DNA of 64,000 bases from Methanococcus vannielii SB (GCF_000017165.1 NC_009634.1:882249-946248), one strand, 5' to 3'; positions 26,897-37,259 are shown, numbered from the stretch's first letter. A program made the numbers and translations. The notes: generated by a model not told the origin, from the sequence alone.

Positions 26897-28522
26897 TTAT
26901 TTAAGAATTTTTCCCATGTATGGGCCAACTTTTTTATATCCTAGTTTTTTGTAGTACTCAATAACCCCTATTCCGCTGTTAATCAATATTTGATTTTTAC
27001 CAAATTCTTCTTTTGAAATTTTTTCAGCTTCCTCAATTAAAAGCCGGCCATATCCTTTGTGTTGCCATGAAGATTCAATTGAACTTGCATCAAGTTCTTT
27101 TTGTTGACCGCATACATGAACCTGTCGTATAATTGAAGTATTATCTGTTATTTCCGGCCTAAACGGTTTTGAGGGAATTCTAAGCCTTAAGTATCCTATT
27201 AAAAGATCATTTTTCAAATCTTCAAATGATAAAAATACTTCTTTTCCAAAATTTGCATCATAGTCAGTCCGATATAACTTAATATTTTCAATTTCAGGAA
27301 ATATTCCCTTTTTATAGCCAACATGCCCAACTTCCCTACAACGTATACATTTGCACTTTATGCCTAGCTCTTCAAGCCTATTGTATACGAGTTCTCCTAA
27401 ATTACTTTTCCTTACCCCTTCGTTTATAACTGTTGCAGGAATGTCTCTTTGAATTCTTGAAGTTCTTATCCATTTTGGCATTATTGATTTTCCATAAACT
27501 ATCAATTCTATTGCTTTTTCATCATTCATGGGACTAAATTTTCCCTGTTTCCACAAATCATAAATTTCTGTTCCAGGAATTACTAAACACGGGTAAAATT
27601 TAATTAAATCTGGCTTATATCTATTATCTTCAAAGATAGTTTCAATCATTTTTTTATCCATTTCAAAAGTCGTATTTGGTAGCCCTGGAATAATATGGTA
27701 TGAAACTTTAAGGCCGCTATCTTTTAAAAGCCTTGTAGCATTGATTGAAGCATCTATATCATGCCCACGTTTTACAAAGTCCAAAACTTCGCCATAAGTA
27801 CTTTGAATTCCAAGTTCAACACGTGTGGCTCCTAAATTAAGCATTTGGTTTATTTCTTTTTCCCCACAGTAATCTGGCCTTGTTTCAATTGTTAATGCAA
27901 CACATCTGTGTTTTGCACTTTCATTTTTTAATTTTGCTTCGTTTAGGCTGTTTGAAATTTCCCCATTCATTGCATCGAGACATCCTTTTATAAAGCTTTC
28001 TTGATATCCTACATCCCTTGCAGGAAACGTTCCCCCCATTATAATCAATTCTACCTTGTCTGTAGGGTGTCCAACTTTTTCAAGCTGTTTTAATCGTTCA
28101 ACGGTCTGTATATACGGATTAAAGTCATACATAATTCCCCGCATTGTTGCAGGCTCTTTTCCAGTATAACTTTGGGGGACATTTCCAAAATTACTTTCTT
28201 TTCCACCGGGGCAGAATGAACATTTTCCATGGGGACACGGTTCAGGGGAGGTCATGACTGCAACTACTGAAACACCAGAAAGAGTTCGTATAGGCTTTTT
28301 TCTAAGTATTGGAACTATTTCTGTTTTTTCTTCTTCGGTTGCGTGGGCTATCACGTCAGAATTTGGGGGAAAACCAGTATTTAGACCATGTTTTCTTAAA
28401 CATTTTGCTTTGATGTCCTCAACTTTCTGTTTTTTCCGTTTTGGATCAAGTCCACGTATTTTTTCCTTTTCAGCGAGTAAATTTATGATAATGCATCGTA
28501 TAAATTTAGAATATTCACTCAA
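26897..28522 (-). CDS. elp3: Archaeal Elp3, tRNA U34 carboxymethyltransferase
   Basis: 541 residues. The radical-SAM cluster CX4CX2C is at C96, C101 and C104 (CPHGKCSFCPGG). The C-terminal GNAT acetyl-CoA domain carries QHKGYGRLLIEEAEKIS. It makes 5-carboxymethyl-uridine at the wobble position of tRNA. The start is most likely TTG (28522-28520) with AGGTGATTA upstream; family length and N-terminus agree. Confidence 0.94.
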   Translation of the reverse strand: MSEYSKFIRCIIINLLAEKEKIRGLDPKRKKQKVEDIKAKCLRKHGLNTGFPPNSDVIAHATEEEKTEIVPILRKKPIRTLSGVSVVAVMTSPEPCPHGKCSFCPGGKESNFGNVPQSYTGKEPATMRGIMYDFNPYIQTVERLKQLEKVGHPTDKVELIIMGGTFPARDVGYQESFIKGCLDAMNGEISNSLNEAKLKNESAKHRCVALTIETRPDYCGEKEINQMLNLGATRVELGIQSTYGEVLDFVKRGHDIDASINATRLLKDSGLKVSYHIIPGLPNTTFEMDKKMIETIFEDNRYKPDLIKFYPCLVIPGTEIYDLWKQGKFSPMNDEKAIELIVYGKSIMPKWIRTSRIQRDIPATVINEGVRKSNLGELVYNRLEELGIKCKCIRCREVGHVGYKKGIFPEIENIKLYRTDYDANFGKEVFLSFEDLKNDLLIGYLRLRIPSKPFRPEITDNTSIIRQVHVCGQQKELDASSIESSWQHKGYGRLLIEEAEKISKEEFGKNQILINSGIGVIEYYKKLGYKKVGPYMGKILK

Positions 28523-28616
28523 AAATAATCACCTGTCTTCTTAAAGACAATAATTGATATATAAAAACAGAATAATATTTATTTAATAGTTCTTTTAAAG
28601 TATTTCCTAATATTTT

Positions 28617-28630
28617 TCAATTATATTTAT
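28617..28630 (+). promoter_or_regulatory. TATA-like element for nadM
   Basis: TCAATTATATTTAT lies about 85 nt before the nadM ATG. It would place the transcript start around 28645-28650, at the left arm of the leader hairpin. Confidence 0.4.
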
Positions 28631-28643
28631 GTTTAATGATTTT

Positions 28644-28680
28644 TTTAGTTGGTAGCCTAGTTTCTATGTTGGCAACTAAA
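28644..28680 (+). promoter_or_regulatory. Hairpin in the nadM leader
   Basis: TTTAGTT (28644-28650) pairs with AACTAAA (28674-28680), and GCC (55-57) pairs with GGC (71-73), leaving a GGTA bulge and a 13-nt loop. The alternative pairing TTTAGTTG/CAACTAAA is also perfect, so two folds compete. It lies 30 nt before the nadM start, and could act in translation control. Inference only. Confidence 0.35.
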
Positions 28681-28709
28681 GTACCGATTTTAGTAGTTAG
28701 GTGAATTAA

Positions 28710-29228
<519 letters not shown>

Positions 29229-29321
29229 ATACCTATCTCAAAAAAATACATATTTTTCTCAAAATTTTTTTGAAATTTTTTATTTTTAATTTTACTATCT
29301 ATTTTTACCTTTTATGAATAA

Positions 29322-29336
29322 TTAAATATATATAAC
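29322..29336 (+). promoter_or_regulatory. TATA box for rps15
   Basis: TTAAATATATATAAC lies about 80-95 nt before the rps15 ATG, predicting a start near 29355, directly before the leader hairpin. Confidence 0.6.
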
Positions 29337-29359
29337 AGATATGACTTAAAAACTTTGAG

Positions 29360-29389
29360 TCAATGAATAAGTATACCCTTACTCATTGA
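29360..29389 (+). promoter_or_regulatory. Strong hairpin in the rps15 leader
   Basis: TCAATGA (29360-29366) pairs perfectly with TCATTGA (29383-29389). After one A-C mismatch, TAAG pairs with CTTA, closing loop TATACC. The hairpin sits at the predicted 5' end of the transcript, 26 nt before the ATG. Bacterial rpsO is autoregulated through leader structure; an archaeal counterpart would be new to me. Confidence 0.5.
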
Positions 29390-29415
29390 ACTGGGAATCA
29401 TCTAGAGGAGATAAA

Positions 29416-29871
29416 ATGGCAAGATTACACTCAGGAAAAAGAGGTTCCTCCGGTTCAACAAAACCTTTAAGAACAGAAGTTCCAGAATGGGTTTCAATGA
29501 GCGCTGAGGAAGTTCAGGCGAAAATAGTTGAAATGGCTAAAGACGGCAATCAGTCTGCAATTATTGGAAATATCTTAAGAGACATGTACGGTATTCCTAA
29601 TGTAAAATTAGTAACTGGAAAAAGTGTTTCTTCAATTATGAAAGATGCAGGATTCTATTCAGAAGTTCCTGAAGACTTGTTCAACTTGATGAAAAAGGCA
29701 ATTAACTTGAGAAACCACTTAGAAAACAATCCAAGAGATATCCACTCAAAAGTTGGTTTAAACTTAATCGAGTCAAAAATAAGAAGACTTGTAAAATACT
29801 ATAAGGGTACAAAAGTTTTACCTGCTACATGGAGATACTCACCACAAACTGCAAGATTGTTGGTTGAATAA
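29416..29871 (+). CDS. rps15: Small ribosomal subunit protein uS15
   Basis: 151 residues, the long archaeal form beginning [17 protein letters not shown]. The S15 core includes [40 protein letters not shown] (about residues 95-134), which binds 16S rRNA. The ATG at 29416 follows TAGAGGAG; an in-frame TTG upstream (29386) lies in the leader hairpin and is rejected. It converges with the DHPS-like gene. Confidence 0.96.
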   Translation: MARLHSGKRGSSGSTKPLRTEVPEWVSMSAEEVQAKIVEMAKDGNQSAIIGNILRDMYGIPNVKLVTGKSVSSIMKDAGFYSEVPEDLFNLMKKAINLRNHLENNPRDIHSKVGLNLIESKIRRLVKYYKGTKVLPATWRYSPQTARLLVE

Positions 29872-29930
29872 TCCAATATTTTTTATTTTTAAAACAAATC
29901 AAAAATTTTTGAATTTTTTTATTTAAGTTA

Positions 29931-31502
29931 TTATTCATTCCAAAATTCGTTATAAAATAATTCAAAATCTTGGTTGTACATTTTACCAATTTTAATAGCA
30001 TTGTACGCATTTTGAAGCTCTTTTCCAAAGTATGCTGCATGATCCATTTTTGTAATTAAATTTTCACGTATTGCGGTTTCATATATTTCTTTTGGAGTGT
30101 TTCCCGAAATAATTAGTTTTGGTTCATTATATCGATAGTATGTTGCAATTATTTTATTGTTTTTCCTATCTACTTTAATTCTAAAGCTCCCCTTATCTAA
30201 AACCTGATTTTGATTTTCTTTTGCAGAAAGTATATTTAAATCCTCAACTTCAAAATCTTCATCAAATTTCTTATCTTTATAATTTATCAAATCAAATCCA
30301 ACGTCTTTTGGAAGAGAATTTCTCTTTTTAGATAGGTAAATCATTTTTGATGCTATTTTTAATTCTTTTATCGAAAATTTACATTTTGAAGAAGCTTCAG
30401 GAGTAAATAAAATATTTCCGCCAATTTCTTGGCTGATTGCAGAAAGTACTGCATTTACGCCGTTACTATCGACATCAAAAAGTTCTGTCACATTCCCAAT
30501 TCCAAAAAACATTGGAATATTATTTCTTTTTTTAAGTTCATAGCATGCAATAACACTTTGGGTAAAGTTGCATCCACTATTATTTATCGGTTCTAAAATT
30601 GGATCCATAACAACTTTTAAATCATTTTCTTTGAATTTTTCAATTATTTTTTCCAGATTAATTATTTTTTCATTGATTGTTTCTGGAACTTCATTTTTTT
30701 TGTAGTTTGTTGGGAGGACTACAGATGTAGTTTCACTTTCAATTAAATGAGGGCATATTTCTTGAAAATTTCCTGAATCTACACTTAAAACCATGTCTAC
30801 ATCGAGTTTTATGGCCTCAACTAACTCTTTAGTGTTTAATGTATCTACACTTATTGGTTTATCCGTTAAATCTTTTACATTTTTTAATATATCTTTTAAA
30901 TTTTTTGAATGATTTTCATTACTAACCATTCCTAAATCTATCATATCTACTCCAGAATCGATATAGTAGTTTATCTTTTCTTCCAGTTCTTTTTCTTTTA
31001 GCCACGGTACATGAACAATTTCCCCAAGAACCCTCATAGGATAGTTATCCCCTACTTTTAACTTTCCAATTTTTATATTTCCCTCATTTAATGGAAGTTT
31101 TTCTGCATAATCCAATTCTCTTTCAGCATTTTCTTTTACGAACTTCATAATTTTAGAGTCTGCGTACTCAGTTGTTGAAAGTTCAATATTTTTTAGGTGT
31201 TTTAGTAATATAGAAATATCTGAAGCTTCCCTTGTGGATTTAAAACACTTAATTCCTGTTTCTTGAAATACTTCTTCTAAGTCGTGCCTTATAAGCCCAG
31301 TTACAAGTACAAAATCATAAATTTCAGATAATTTTTTGTTTTTCGATTTTTCGATATTTTTTATTTCTTTTATTATCATTTTAGGCGTTAAAAATGCAGC
31401 AATTGATACATTAGCTTTGTAAACATCAACAAAATCGTACTTTTTTACCGAAAGATTTATTTTGTTTAAAGCCTGTTTTCCAGTTATAATCAGTATTTTC
31501 AT
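29931..31502 (-). CDS. Dihydropteroate synthase-related protein
   Basis: 523 residues. The central TIM-barrel part (about 165-400) resembles pterin-binding enzymes: VDMIDLGMVSNENHS, KPISVDTLNTKELVEAI, VVMDPILEPINN and MFFGIGNVTELFDVDSNGVNAV. An extra N-terminal domain (1-160) and a C-terminal domain flank it. The family is found in methanogens and is suspected to act in tetrahydromethanopterin synthesis. The exact reaction is not established, and corrinoid or methyltransferase-like roles remain possible. The start follows TTGGTGAGTTA. Confidence 0.75.
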   Translation of the reverse strand: MKILIITGKQALNKINLSVKKYDFVDVYKANVSIAAFLTPKMIIKEIKNIEKSKNKKLSEIYDFVLVTGLIRHDLEEVFQETGIKCFKSTREASDISILLKHLKNIELSTTEYADSKIMKFVKENAERELDYAEKLPLNEGNIKIGKLKVGDNYPMRVLGEIVHVPWLKEKELEEKINYYIDSGVDMIDLGMVSNENHSKNLKDILKNVKDLTDKPISVDTLNTKELVEAIKLDVDMVLSVDSGNFQEICPHLIESETTSVVLPTNYKKNEVPETINEKIINLEKIIEKFKENDLKVVMDPILEPINNSGCNFTQSVIACYELKKRNNIPMFFGIGNVTELFDVDSNGVNAVLSAISQEIGGNILFTPEASSKCKFSIKELKIASKMIYLSKKRNSLPKDVGFDLINYKDKKFDEDFEVEDLNILSAKENQNQVLDKGSFRIKVDRKNNKIIATYYRYNEPKLIISGNTPKEIYETAIRENLITKMDHAAYFGKELQNAYNAIKIGKMYNQDFELFYNEFWNE

Positions 31503-31663
31503 TAACTCACCAAAAATCAGGATTTTTTTGAGAGATTTTTAAATATAGGTCTTAAATATTTTTCAAATTACAAATAATCTTAAAAATCAGTACTTGGTAT
31601 ATCTTTTGTAGATAATAATGTTTTGGATTTAAGTTTAAGTTGATACCGTGATTTTGTGATAGA

Positions 31664-33565
31664 ATGACTTTAAAACAGATTTATGTAAATAAGTATAAGG
31701 AACTTGTTAAAAGAGAACGGGACTATGAAATAAGCTTTCATAGAGAAGAAATTAAAAAAATGGGTGAAAAACGTGAGGACATTGGGCGGGCCATTTTAAA
31801 TCTTAAAGGGAAAATTTTAAGAGAATTTTATGGGGAATTAATTGTAAGATACAGTAGAAAAGAAAAATTTAAAAAAACAGATATTTCCGTTGGAGATATC
31901 GTTTTGATAAGTAGAGAGGAGCCCCTTCAAAGCGACCTCCTTGGAACAGTAGTAGAAATTGGTTCAAACTATATAGATATTTCTTTAGAATCCATTCCAA
32001 AATGGGCATTTGTGGATATTAGAATAGACCTTTACGTAAATGACGTAACATTTAAAAGAATGATTAAAGCACTTGAAAACCTTGTTAATTTAGATAACCG
32101 CCTTATAGATATTATTCTTGAAATAGATTCGCCAACTAAATCAAAGCCTCTAAACATTGAATTAATTGATAAAACTCTAAATGATTACCAAAAAAATGCG
32201 GTTATTTCCGCACTTTCTGCAAGGGATTTGTATTTAATTCATGGACCGCCAGGAACTGGAAAAACTAAAACCATTTCTGAAATAATATTGCAAGAAGCGT
32301 TTAGAAAAAATAAGATTATTGCAACGGCTGATTCAAATATTGCTGTCGATAACATTTTATCAAATCTTTCAAAATACCCTGACTTTAAAATAGTTAGAAT
32401 AGGCCATCCTTCAAGAATTTCCAAAAAATTACTTGAGTATTCACTTTATGAACAAATTTTAAAGCATGAAAAATATGAAAAATTAAGCATTCTTAGAAAA
32501 GAACTTCATAAAAATTACGAATTTAAAAAAAATTTAAACCGCCCTGACTTAAAATGGATGCGTAAACTGTCAAATGACGATATTATTATTTTTTCAAAGT
32601 TGGACAAAGACATTAGGGGAATTCCAAAACTAGAAATTAAAAAAATGGCGGATTGGATACTTGCTACCGAAAAAATCGAAAAATTAAAGGAAAATATTGA
32701 AAAAATCGAAAAAAGCATTATTGATAGCATTATTTCGAGTAGTAGTATTATTTTAAGTACAAATTCAATGGCTGGAAGCGAAATTTTAGAAAATTACCGA
32801 TTTGACGTCTGTATAATCGATGAAGGGAGCCAGTCAATGGAGCCCTCTGCTTTAATACCTATATCTTTATCTAGAAAACTGATAATTTCAGGAGACCATA
32901 AGCAACTTCCCCCAACAGTAATCAGTAATGAAATTGAACTTAAAAAAACACTTTTTGAGCGTTTAATTTCTAAATATCCTGAATTTTCAAAAGTGTTACA
33001 AATCCAATACCGTATGAATGAGAAAATTATGGAATTTTCAAACAAAATGTTTTATGGTGAAATGATAGTATCACATAGTTCTATAAAACACCAAAATTTA
33101 ATGGAAATAGTAAAAAATATAGAAAGTTTTGATTCCGAAATTTTAAACGATATGCCTCTTCAATTTATAGATATTGATGGAAAAGAATTAAAAAACAAGT
33201 TTAAATCATATTACAACATTTTAGAAGCGGAAAAAGTTTTAGAAGTAGTTAAAAAATTCCAGAAATATAATGTACCGGTAAGTGTTATAACCCCATATGA
33301 TGCCCAAGTAAAGTATATTTCAGGACTAATTAATTCTGACGAAATAGAGGTTAAATCTATTGACGGATTTCAAGGACGGGAGAACGAAGTTATCATTCTA
33401 TCATTAGTGCGTACAAATAAATTAGGATTTTTAAAAGACCTTAGAAGGCTAAATGTAGCGATTACACGTGCTAAAAGAAAGCTAGTTGTTATAGGTTCTA
33501 AAAATTTATTGATAAAGGACGATACTTACGCAGAATTTTTAAAATGTTTCAATAATAACGAATAA
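31664..33565 (+). CDS. Superfamily 1 DNA/RNA helicase (UPF1/IGHMBP2-like)
   Basis: 633 residues. An N-terminal beta-rich domain (about 70-130, VGDIVLISREEPLQSDLLGTVVEIG) precedes SF1 motifs: Q-like LNDYQKNAV, Walker A GPPGTGKT (194-201), motif Ia ATADSNIAVDNIL, motif II DEGSQ (386-390), motif III GDHKQLPPT, motif IV QYRMNEKIMEF, motif V SIDGFQGRENEVIILSLVRTN and motif VI LNVAITRAKRKLVVIG. It is an ATP-driven helicase or translocase whose substrate is unknown. The start at 31664 follows GTGATAGA. It is divergent from the DHPS-like gene. Confidence 0.9.
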   Translation: MTLKQIYVNKYKELVKRERDYEISFHREEIKKMGEKREDIGRAILNLKGKILREFYGELIVRYSRKEKFKKTDISVGDIVLISREEPLQSDLLGTVVEIGSNYIDISLESIPKWAFVDIRIDLYVNDVTFKRMIKALENLVNLDNRLIDIILEIDSPTKSKPLNIELIDKTLNDYQKNAVISALSARDLYLIHGPPGTGKTKTISEIILQEAFRKNKIIATADSNIAVDNILSNLSKYPDFKIVRIGHPSRISKKLLEYSLYEQILKHEKYEKLSILRKELHKNYEFKKNLNRPDLKWMRKLSNDDIIIFSKLDKDIRGIPKLEIKKMADWILATEKIEKLKENIEKIEKSIIDSIISSSSIILSTNSMAGSEILENYRFDVCIIDEGSQSMEPSALIPISLSRKLIISGDHKQLPPTVISNEIELKKTLFERLISKYPEFSKVLQIQYRMNEKIMEFSNKMFYGEMIVSHSSIKHQNLMEIVKNIESFDSEILNDMPLQFIDIDGKELKNKFKSYYNILEAEKVLEVVKKFQKYNVPVSVITPYDAQVKYISGLINSDEIEVKSIDGFQGRENEVIILSLVRTNKLGFLKDLRRLNVAITRAKRKLVVIGSKNLLIKDDTYAEFLKCFNNNE

Positions 33566-33640
33566 AGAGAAGAAAAGATTAGATATTTCCCGAAATAATT
33601 AAATAAAAACGGATTATTCCTTTTATTTTTGTGACCGAAT

Positions 33641-33653
33641 GGTTTATATATGA
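33641..33653 (+). promoter_or_regulatory. TATA box for the arginine decarboxylase gene
   Basis: GGTTTATATATGA lies about 95-105 nt upstream of the ATG, predicting a leader of about 70 nt. It would start the polyamine gene block. Confidence 0.5.
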
Positions 33654-33746
33654 TAATAAGTTATTTAATTTGATAATTATTACTTTCTATTTTTTATGTC
33701 ATTTTAACAACTTAAAAACTCAAAAATACGAGAGGTGTTTTGATAT

Positions 33747-34241
33747 ATGATGAAAACAAGCGCAATACATTTCCCATTTCAGGCTCCAAACACGATATCC
33801 CTTGTTGCAGGAACAGGCGATGCTAAAAACCCCTTAAACGCTTTTGACATGGCTTTGTTAAGTTCAGGGATCGGGAACTTGAATTTAATCAGAATCAGTA
33901 GTATCATGCCGCCTAAAGCGGAAATTATCCCCCTACCAAAAATTCCACAAGGATCTCTTGTTCCTACAGCATATGGTTACGAAATTAGCAAAATAAAAGG
34001 AGAGACTGTTGCTGCAGGTATTAGCGTTGCTATTCCAAAAGATAAAGAATTATGTGGACTTATCATGGAATATGAATGTGTAGGCTCAAAAAAAGAGTGC
34101 GAAGATACAGTAAGAGAAATGGCTAAAGATGGATTTGAAATGAGAGGATGGGAAATCGACGAAATCATTTCAATAGCTTCAGAACAGACTGTTGAAAATA
34201 TTGGATGTGCATTCGCAGCTGCGGCTCTATGGTACAAATAA
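33747..34241 (+). CDS. pdaD: Pyruvoyl-dependent arginine decarboxylase
   Basis: 164 residues. The self-cleavage site is S51-S52 in [13 protein letters not shown]: cleavage turns S52 into the pyruvoyl cofactor, giving beta and alpha chains. [11 protein letters not shown], the conserved Glu in LIMEYECVG, and [12 protein letters not shown] at the C-terminus agree with the family. It makes agmatine, the first step of polyamine synthesis. The first of two tandem ATGs is taken, after GAGAGGTG. Confidence 0.94.
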   Translation: MMKTSAIHFPFQAPNTISLVAGTGDAKNPLNAFDMALLSSGIGNLNLIRISSIMPPKAEIIPLPKIPQGSLVPTAYGYEISKIKGETVAAGISVAIPKDKELCGLIMEYECVGSKKECEDTVREMAKDGFEMRGWEIDEIISIASEQTVENIGCAFAAAALWYK

Positions 34242-34373
34242 TTAAATTAATATATTTGTAAAATAGACTAAGTATCGTAAAAATTTCACATATGTGGGAT
34301 ATTGAAACCATGGTTTTTAAAAAAAATGCCTTGAAAAACAGGAATTTTATAAAAATAAGACGAGGCGAGACCG

Positions 34374-34742
34374 TTGAAACAGTTAGGAAAACACATCATC
34401 CTCGAACTTTGGGGATGCGAGAAACAGGCCCTTGACGACCAGCCGGGCGTAGAAAAAATGCTTGTAAATGCAGTTAAAGCATGCGGTGCAACACTAATAT
34501 GTGTAAAAACGCATAAATTTTCACCACAAGGAGTTACAGGAGTTGCAGTACTTGCAGAAAGCCATATCAGCATACACACTTGGCCTGAACTAGGTTATGC
34601 TGCAATGGACGTATTTACCTGTGGCGAACACGTAATTCCTGAAGATACAATTCCAGAAATAAGAAACTTCTTAAAGCCTGATAAAGTAGAAGTAATTGAC
34701 ATTAAAAGGGGAATTGTAGATATAGAAGAGGTGTTAGCATGA
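34374..34742 (+). CDS. speD: S-adenosylmethionine decarboxylase proenzyme
   Basis: 122 residues, the small archaeal/bacterial class. It begins [22 protein letters not shown] from a TTG at 34374; GAGGCGAG lies upstream, and no ATG fits. E62-S63 in [13 protein letters not shown] is the self-processing site that makes the pyruvoyl cofactor, and H68 and C84 (DVFTCG) are expected catalytic residues. It produces decarboxylated AdoMet for spermidine synthesis. It overlaps speE by 4 nt. Confidence 0.94.
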   Translation: MKQLGKHIILELWGCEKQALDDQPGVEKMLVNAVKACGATLICVKTHKFSPQGVTGVAVLAESHISIHTWPELGYAAMDVFTCGEHVIPEDTIPEIRNFLKPDKVEVIDIKRGIVDIEEVLA

Positions 34743-35578
34743 AATTCGATGCATGGTATACTGAACCTCAAACTGAAAATTTAAGCCTTTCAACTAAGTT
34801 AAAAAATATTTTATACGTTGGACAGTCAAAATATCAAGAAATCCAAATTCTTGATACTTACGAGTTTGGTAAAGTATTGATTTTAGAAAACACGTACCAA
34901 ACTACCGAAAGGGACGAATTTATATATCACGAACTTATTTCACACCCTGCACTATTCACGCATGAAAACCCTAAAAAAGTTCTCGTAATTGGCGGAGGGG
35001 ATGGCGGAACAGTAAGGGAAGTAGTAAAACATGAAAGCGTTGAAAAAATTGATTTCGTTGAACTTGATGGAATGGTTGTAGAAGTTTCTAAACAATTCTT
35101 ACCTTCATTAAGCTGTGAAATCGATAACCCGAAAGTAAACACGATTATTACGGATGGAATAGAATATGTTGCTAAAACCAAGGAAAAATACGATGTAATT
35201 TTGGTAGACTGCCCAGATCCAGTTGGTCCAGCTGCAGGATTATTTGAAAAAGAGTTTTACAACAACCTATTTAAATGTCTAAATGACGACGGAATTATGG
35301 TTCAGCAGACTGAAAGCCCACTCTTGCATGAAACTTTAATAAATAAAATTAAAGGGCACTTAAAAGACGCCGGTTTTCCAGTTATAAGGCCTCTTGTATG
35401 CAGTATTCCCACATACCCAAGTGGATTTTGGAGTTTTACACTTGCTTCAAAGAAAAACGACCCATTAACATCAGATGTTAATGAAATTCAAGACAAATTG
35501 AAGAATATGCCTACAAAGTACTACGATCAAGATGTGCATAAAGGCGTATTTTTAGCGACTCCTAGATACTTAAAATAA
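34739..35578 (+). CDS. speE: Spermidine synthase
   Basis: 279 residues. The AdoMet-fold motif [16 protein letters not shown] (83-98), [23 protein letters not shown] and [18 protein letters not shown] mark polyamine aminopropyltransferases. It joins the aminopropyl group of decarboxylated AdoMet to putrescine or agmatine. The ATG overlaps the speD stop, so the two are translationally coupled. Confidence 0.95.
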   Translation: MKFDAWYTEPQTENLSLSTKLKNILYVGQSKYQEIQILDTYEFGKVLILENTYQTTERDEFIYHELISHPALFTHENPKKVLVIGGGDGGTVREVVKHESVEKIDFVELDGMVVEVSKQFLPSLSCEIDNPKVNTIITDGIEYVAKTKEKYDVILVDCPDPVGPAAGLFEKEFYNNLFKCLNDDGIMVQQTESPLLHETLINKIKGHLKDAGFPVIRPLVCSIPTYPSGFWSFTLASKKNDPLTSDVNEIQDKLKNMPTKYYDQDVHKGVFLATPRYLK

Positions 35579-35612
35579 TCCTACTTTTTTATTGTTATAT
35601 CTGGTGAAAATC

Positions 35613-36464
35613 ATGTATTTTGAAGATTATTCTAAGTTTATATCTGCTTATGAAGATTTTGAAAATTCTAAATACGTTATTTTTGGAATCCCTTTTGATG
35701 CGACAACATCCTATAAGCCAGGTGCAAGATTTGGGCCGGATGAAGTTAGGGGTGCCTCATGGGGGCTTGAAACGTTTAGCCCAATATTAAAAAAAGACTT
35801 GATTGATTTAAAGATTTGTGATAAATATAACATTTCAATTGAAGGAAATCAAGAAACAATAATTAATAGAGCGTACCTTGCTGCAAAAAATATAATGGAA
35901 AATGGAAAAGTACCTGTAATGATAGGTGGCGAACACTCAGTTACCTATCCGATGATAAAAGCAGTGAAAGACGTGTATAGTGACTTTATAATTATTCATT
36001 TTGATGCACATTGTGACCTTAGAAATTCTTACAATGGAAACGAACAATCCCATGCGAGTGTAATAAGGAGATCTTATGACTTTACAAAAGATATTTTCCA
36101 GTTCGGAATTCGAAGTGGTGATAGGGAAGAATGGGAATTTGGCTGGGAAAACACGAATATTTCAATGAATATGCCAACAAAAACAGATATTGAAAAAATT
36201 AAAGAATTAAATAAACCAATATATATCACTATCGATATTGACGTACTTGACCCTGCATTTGTACCTGGAACCGGAACTCCTGAACCGTGCGGATTTTCAC
36301 CAAAAGAATTAATTGAATCATTATACCTTTTAAAAGAACTTAAAGATAGGATAGTTGGTTTTGATGTTGTTGAAGTATCTCCGCATTATGACCTTGGTAA
36401 AATTACTTCCGTAACTGCGGCAAAAATTATCCGTGAACTTATGCTAATAATAGACAGGCAATAG
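35613..36464 (+). CDS. speB: Agmatinase
   Basis: 283 residues from the ATG at 35613, which follows TGGTGAAAA; an upstream in-frame TTG is rejected. The Mn-binding ureohydrolase motifs are intact: GGEHS (105-109), HFDAHCDLR (129-137), and SIDID-like ITIDIDVLDPAFVPGTGTPEPCG. It hydrolyses agmatine to putrescine and urea. It is 34 nt after speE on the same strand, completing a four-gene route from arginine to spermidine. Confidence 0.93.
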   Translation: MYFEDYSKFISAYEDFENSKYVIFGIPFDATTSYKPGARFGPDEVRGASWGLETFSPILKKDLIDLKICDKYNISIEGNQETIINRAYLAAKNIMENGKVPVMIGGEHSVTYPMIKAVKDVYSDFIIIHFDAHCDLRNSYNGNEQSHASVIRRSYDFTKDIFQFGIRSGDREEWEFGWENTNISMNMPTKTDIEKIKELNKPIYITIDIDVLDPAFVPGTGTPEPCGFSPKELIESLYLLKELKDRIVGFDVVEVSPHYDLGKITSVTAAKIIRELMLIIDRQ

Positions 36465-36563
36465 GAAATATTTTGTAAAAAAAGGCCACAATATAAAATC
36501 AAATGTTAAAATTTAAATATAAAAATAAACATATCTGTAGAAAGTAAGAATTGTGGTGATATT

Positions 36564-36806
36564 TTGGTATCTGAAAGCGTAATGAAAACTATTGAGGAAA
36601 TAGAAACCCAAATTTCCCAAGACAGTAGGTACATCGAACTTGTAACGACTGTCGAATATTTAATCGGGCTTGTAGACGACAGGAAAAAAGAAACATTCAA
36701 AAAAGCGTTAAACGATGCTGAAAACGTAGAAGACGTAAAAAAAGTTTTAAGTGCAATAAAGTTACAAATCGGATCCCAAGGGGCTAAAAAATACCTCGGA
36801 ATTTAA
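36564..36806 (+). CDS. Small helical hypothetical protein, 80 residues
   Basis: 80 residues, acidic and almost wholly helical (VMKTIEEIETQISQDSRYIELVTTV, then KKETFKKALNDAENVEDVKKVL). TTG at 36564 is the likely start, with TGGTGATA at a good distance; the next in-frame ATG would lose six residues and the site. No family is recognised. It follows speB by about 100 nt. The sequence ends in KKYLGI. Confidence 0.6.
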   Translation: MVSESVMKTIEEIETQISQDSRYIELVTTVEYLIGLVDDRKKETFKKALNDAENVEDVKKVLSAIKLQIGSQGAKKYLGI

Positions 36807-36845
36807 TTTATTTAACTTTTTTTACTTAATTCTATTTTTTATATA

Positions 36846-37259
36846 TTAGCTGCTTATTGAAAGTAGTATAATTCCACCTAATATCATTGCTATTCCAAAA
36901 ATCTGCTGTGATGAAAGATGCTCTTTTAAAAAAATTACTGCCAGAATTGTTGTTATTGCAGGCCCAATTGACGATATTGGTACTACAACACTTGCTTTTC
37001 CCCGATTTAACCCATAATATAGTACAAAAGTGCCTAAAATAACTAAAATCGCTGCAAGTATTCCGTAAACTAAAACTTTAGTAGGATACTCGATTAAAGT
37101 GTTAAATTTTCCCCCAAATATTAAAAAACAGAGTATAATTCCAACAATATTTACAAGTATCCACTGTAAGTAAGGATCCTCATTTGATACTATTTTTGCA
37201 AAAAAAGTTCCAACGCCATACAAAAGTGCAGCAAGTAACCCTATTAGAATGCTTTCGAT
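36846..37259 (-). CDS. EamA-family (drug/metabolite) transporter, single-domain, probable ATC start
   Basis: About 137 residues if read from ATC at 37259-37257, which lies 4-5 nt after GGTGA. No ATG, GTG or TTG sits at that position, and the first in-frame alternative, TTG at 37223, lacks a site and loses half of helix 1. Four to five membrane spans are visible, with GASVV-like GKASVVVPISSIGPAITTILAV and FLKEHLSSQQIFGIAMILGGIILL, the EamA C-terminal signature. Such short single-EamA proteins of about 140 residues usually work as dimers. The substrate is unknown. Confidence 0.65.
   Translation of the reverse strand: MESILIGLLAALLYGVGTFFAKIVSNEDPYLQWILVNIVGIILCFLIFGGKFNTLIEYPTKVLVYGILAAILVILGTFVLYYGLNRGKASVVVPISSIGPAITTILAVIFLKEHLSSQQIFGIAMILGGIILLSISS

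Noticed and set aside
34291-34434. 47-residue ORF overlapping the speD start in another frame, considered as a regulatory upstream ORF
   Set aside because: It has no ribosome binding site and unusual composition. The speD TTG has its own site; nothing beyond position supports it.
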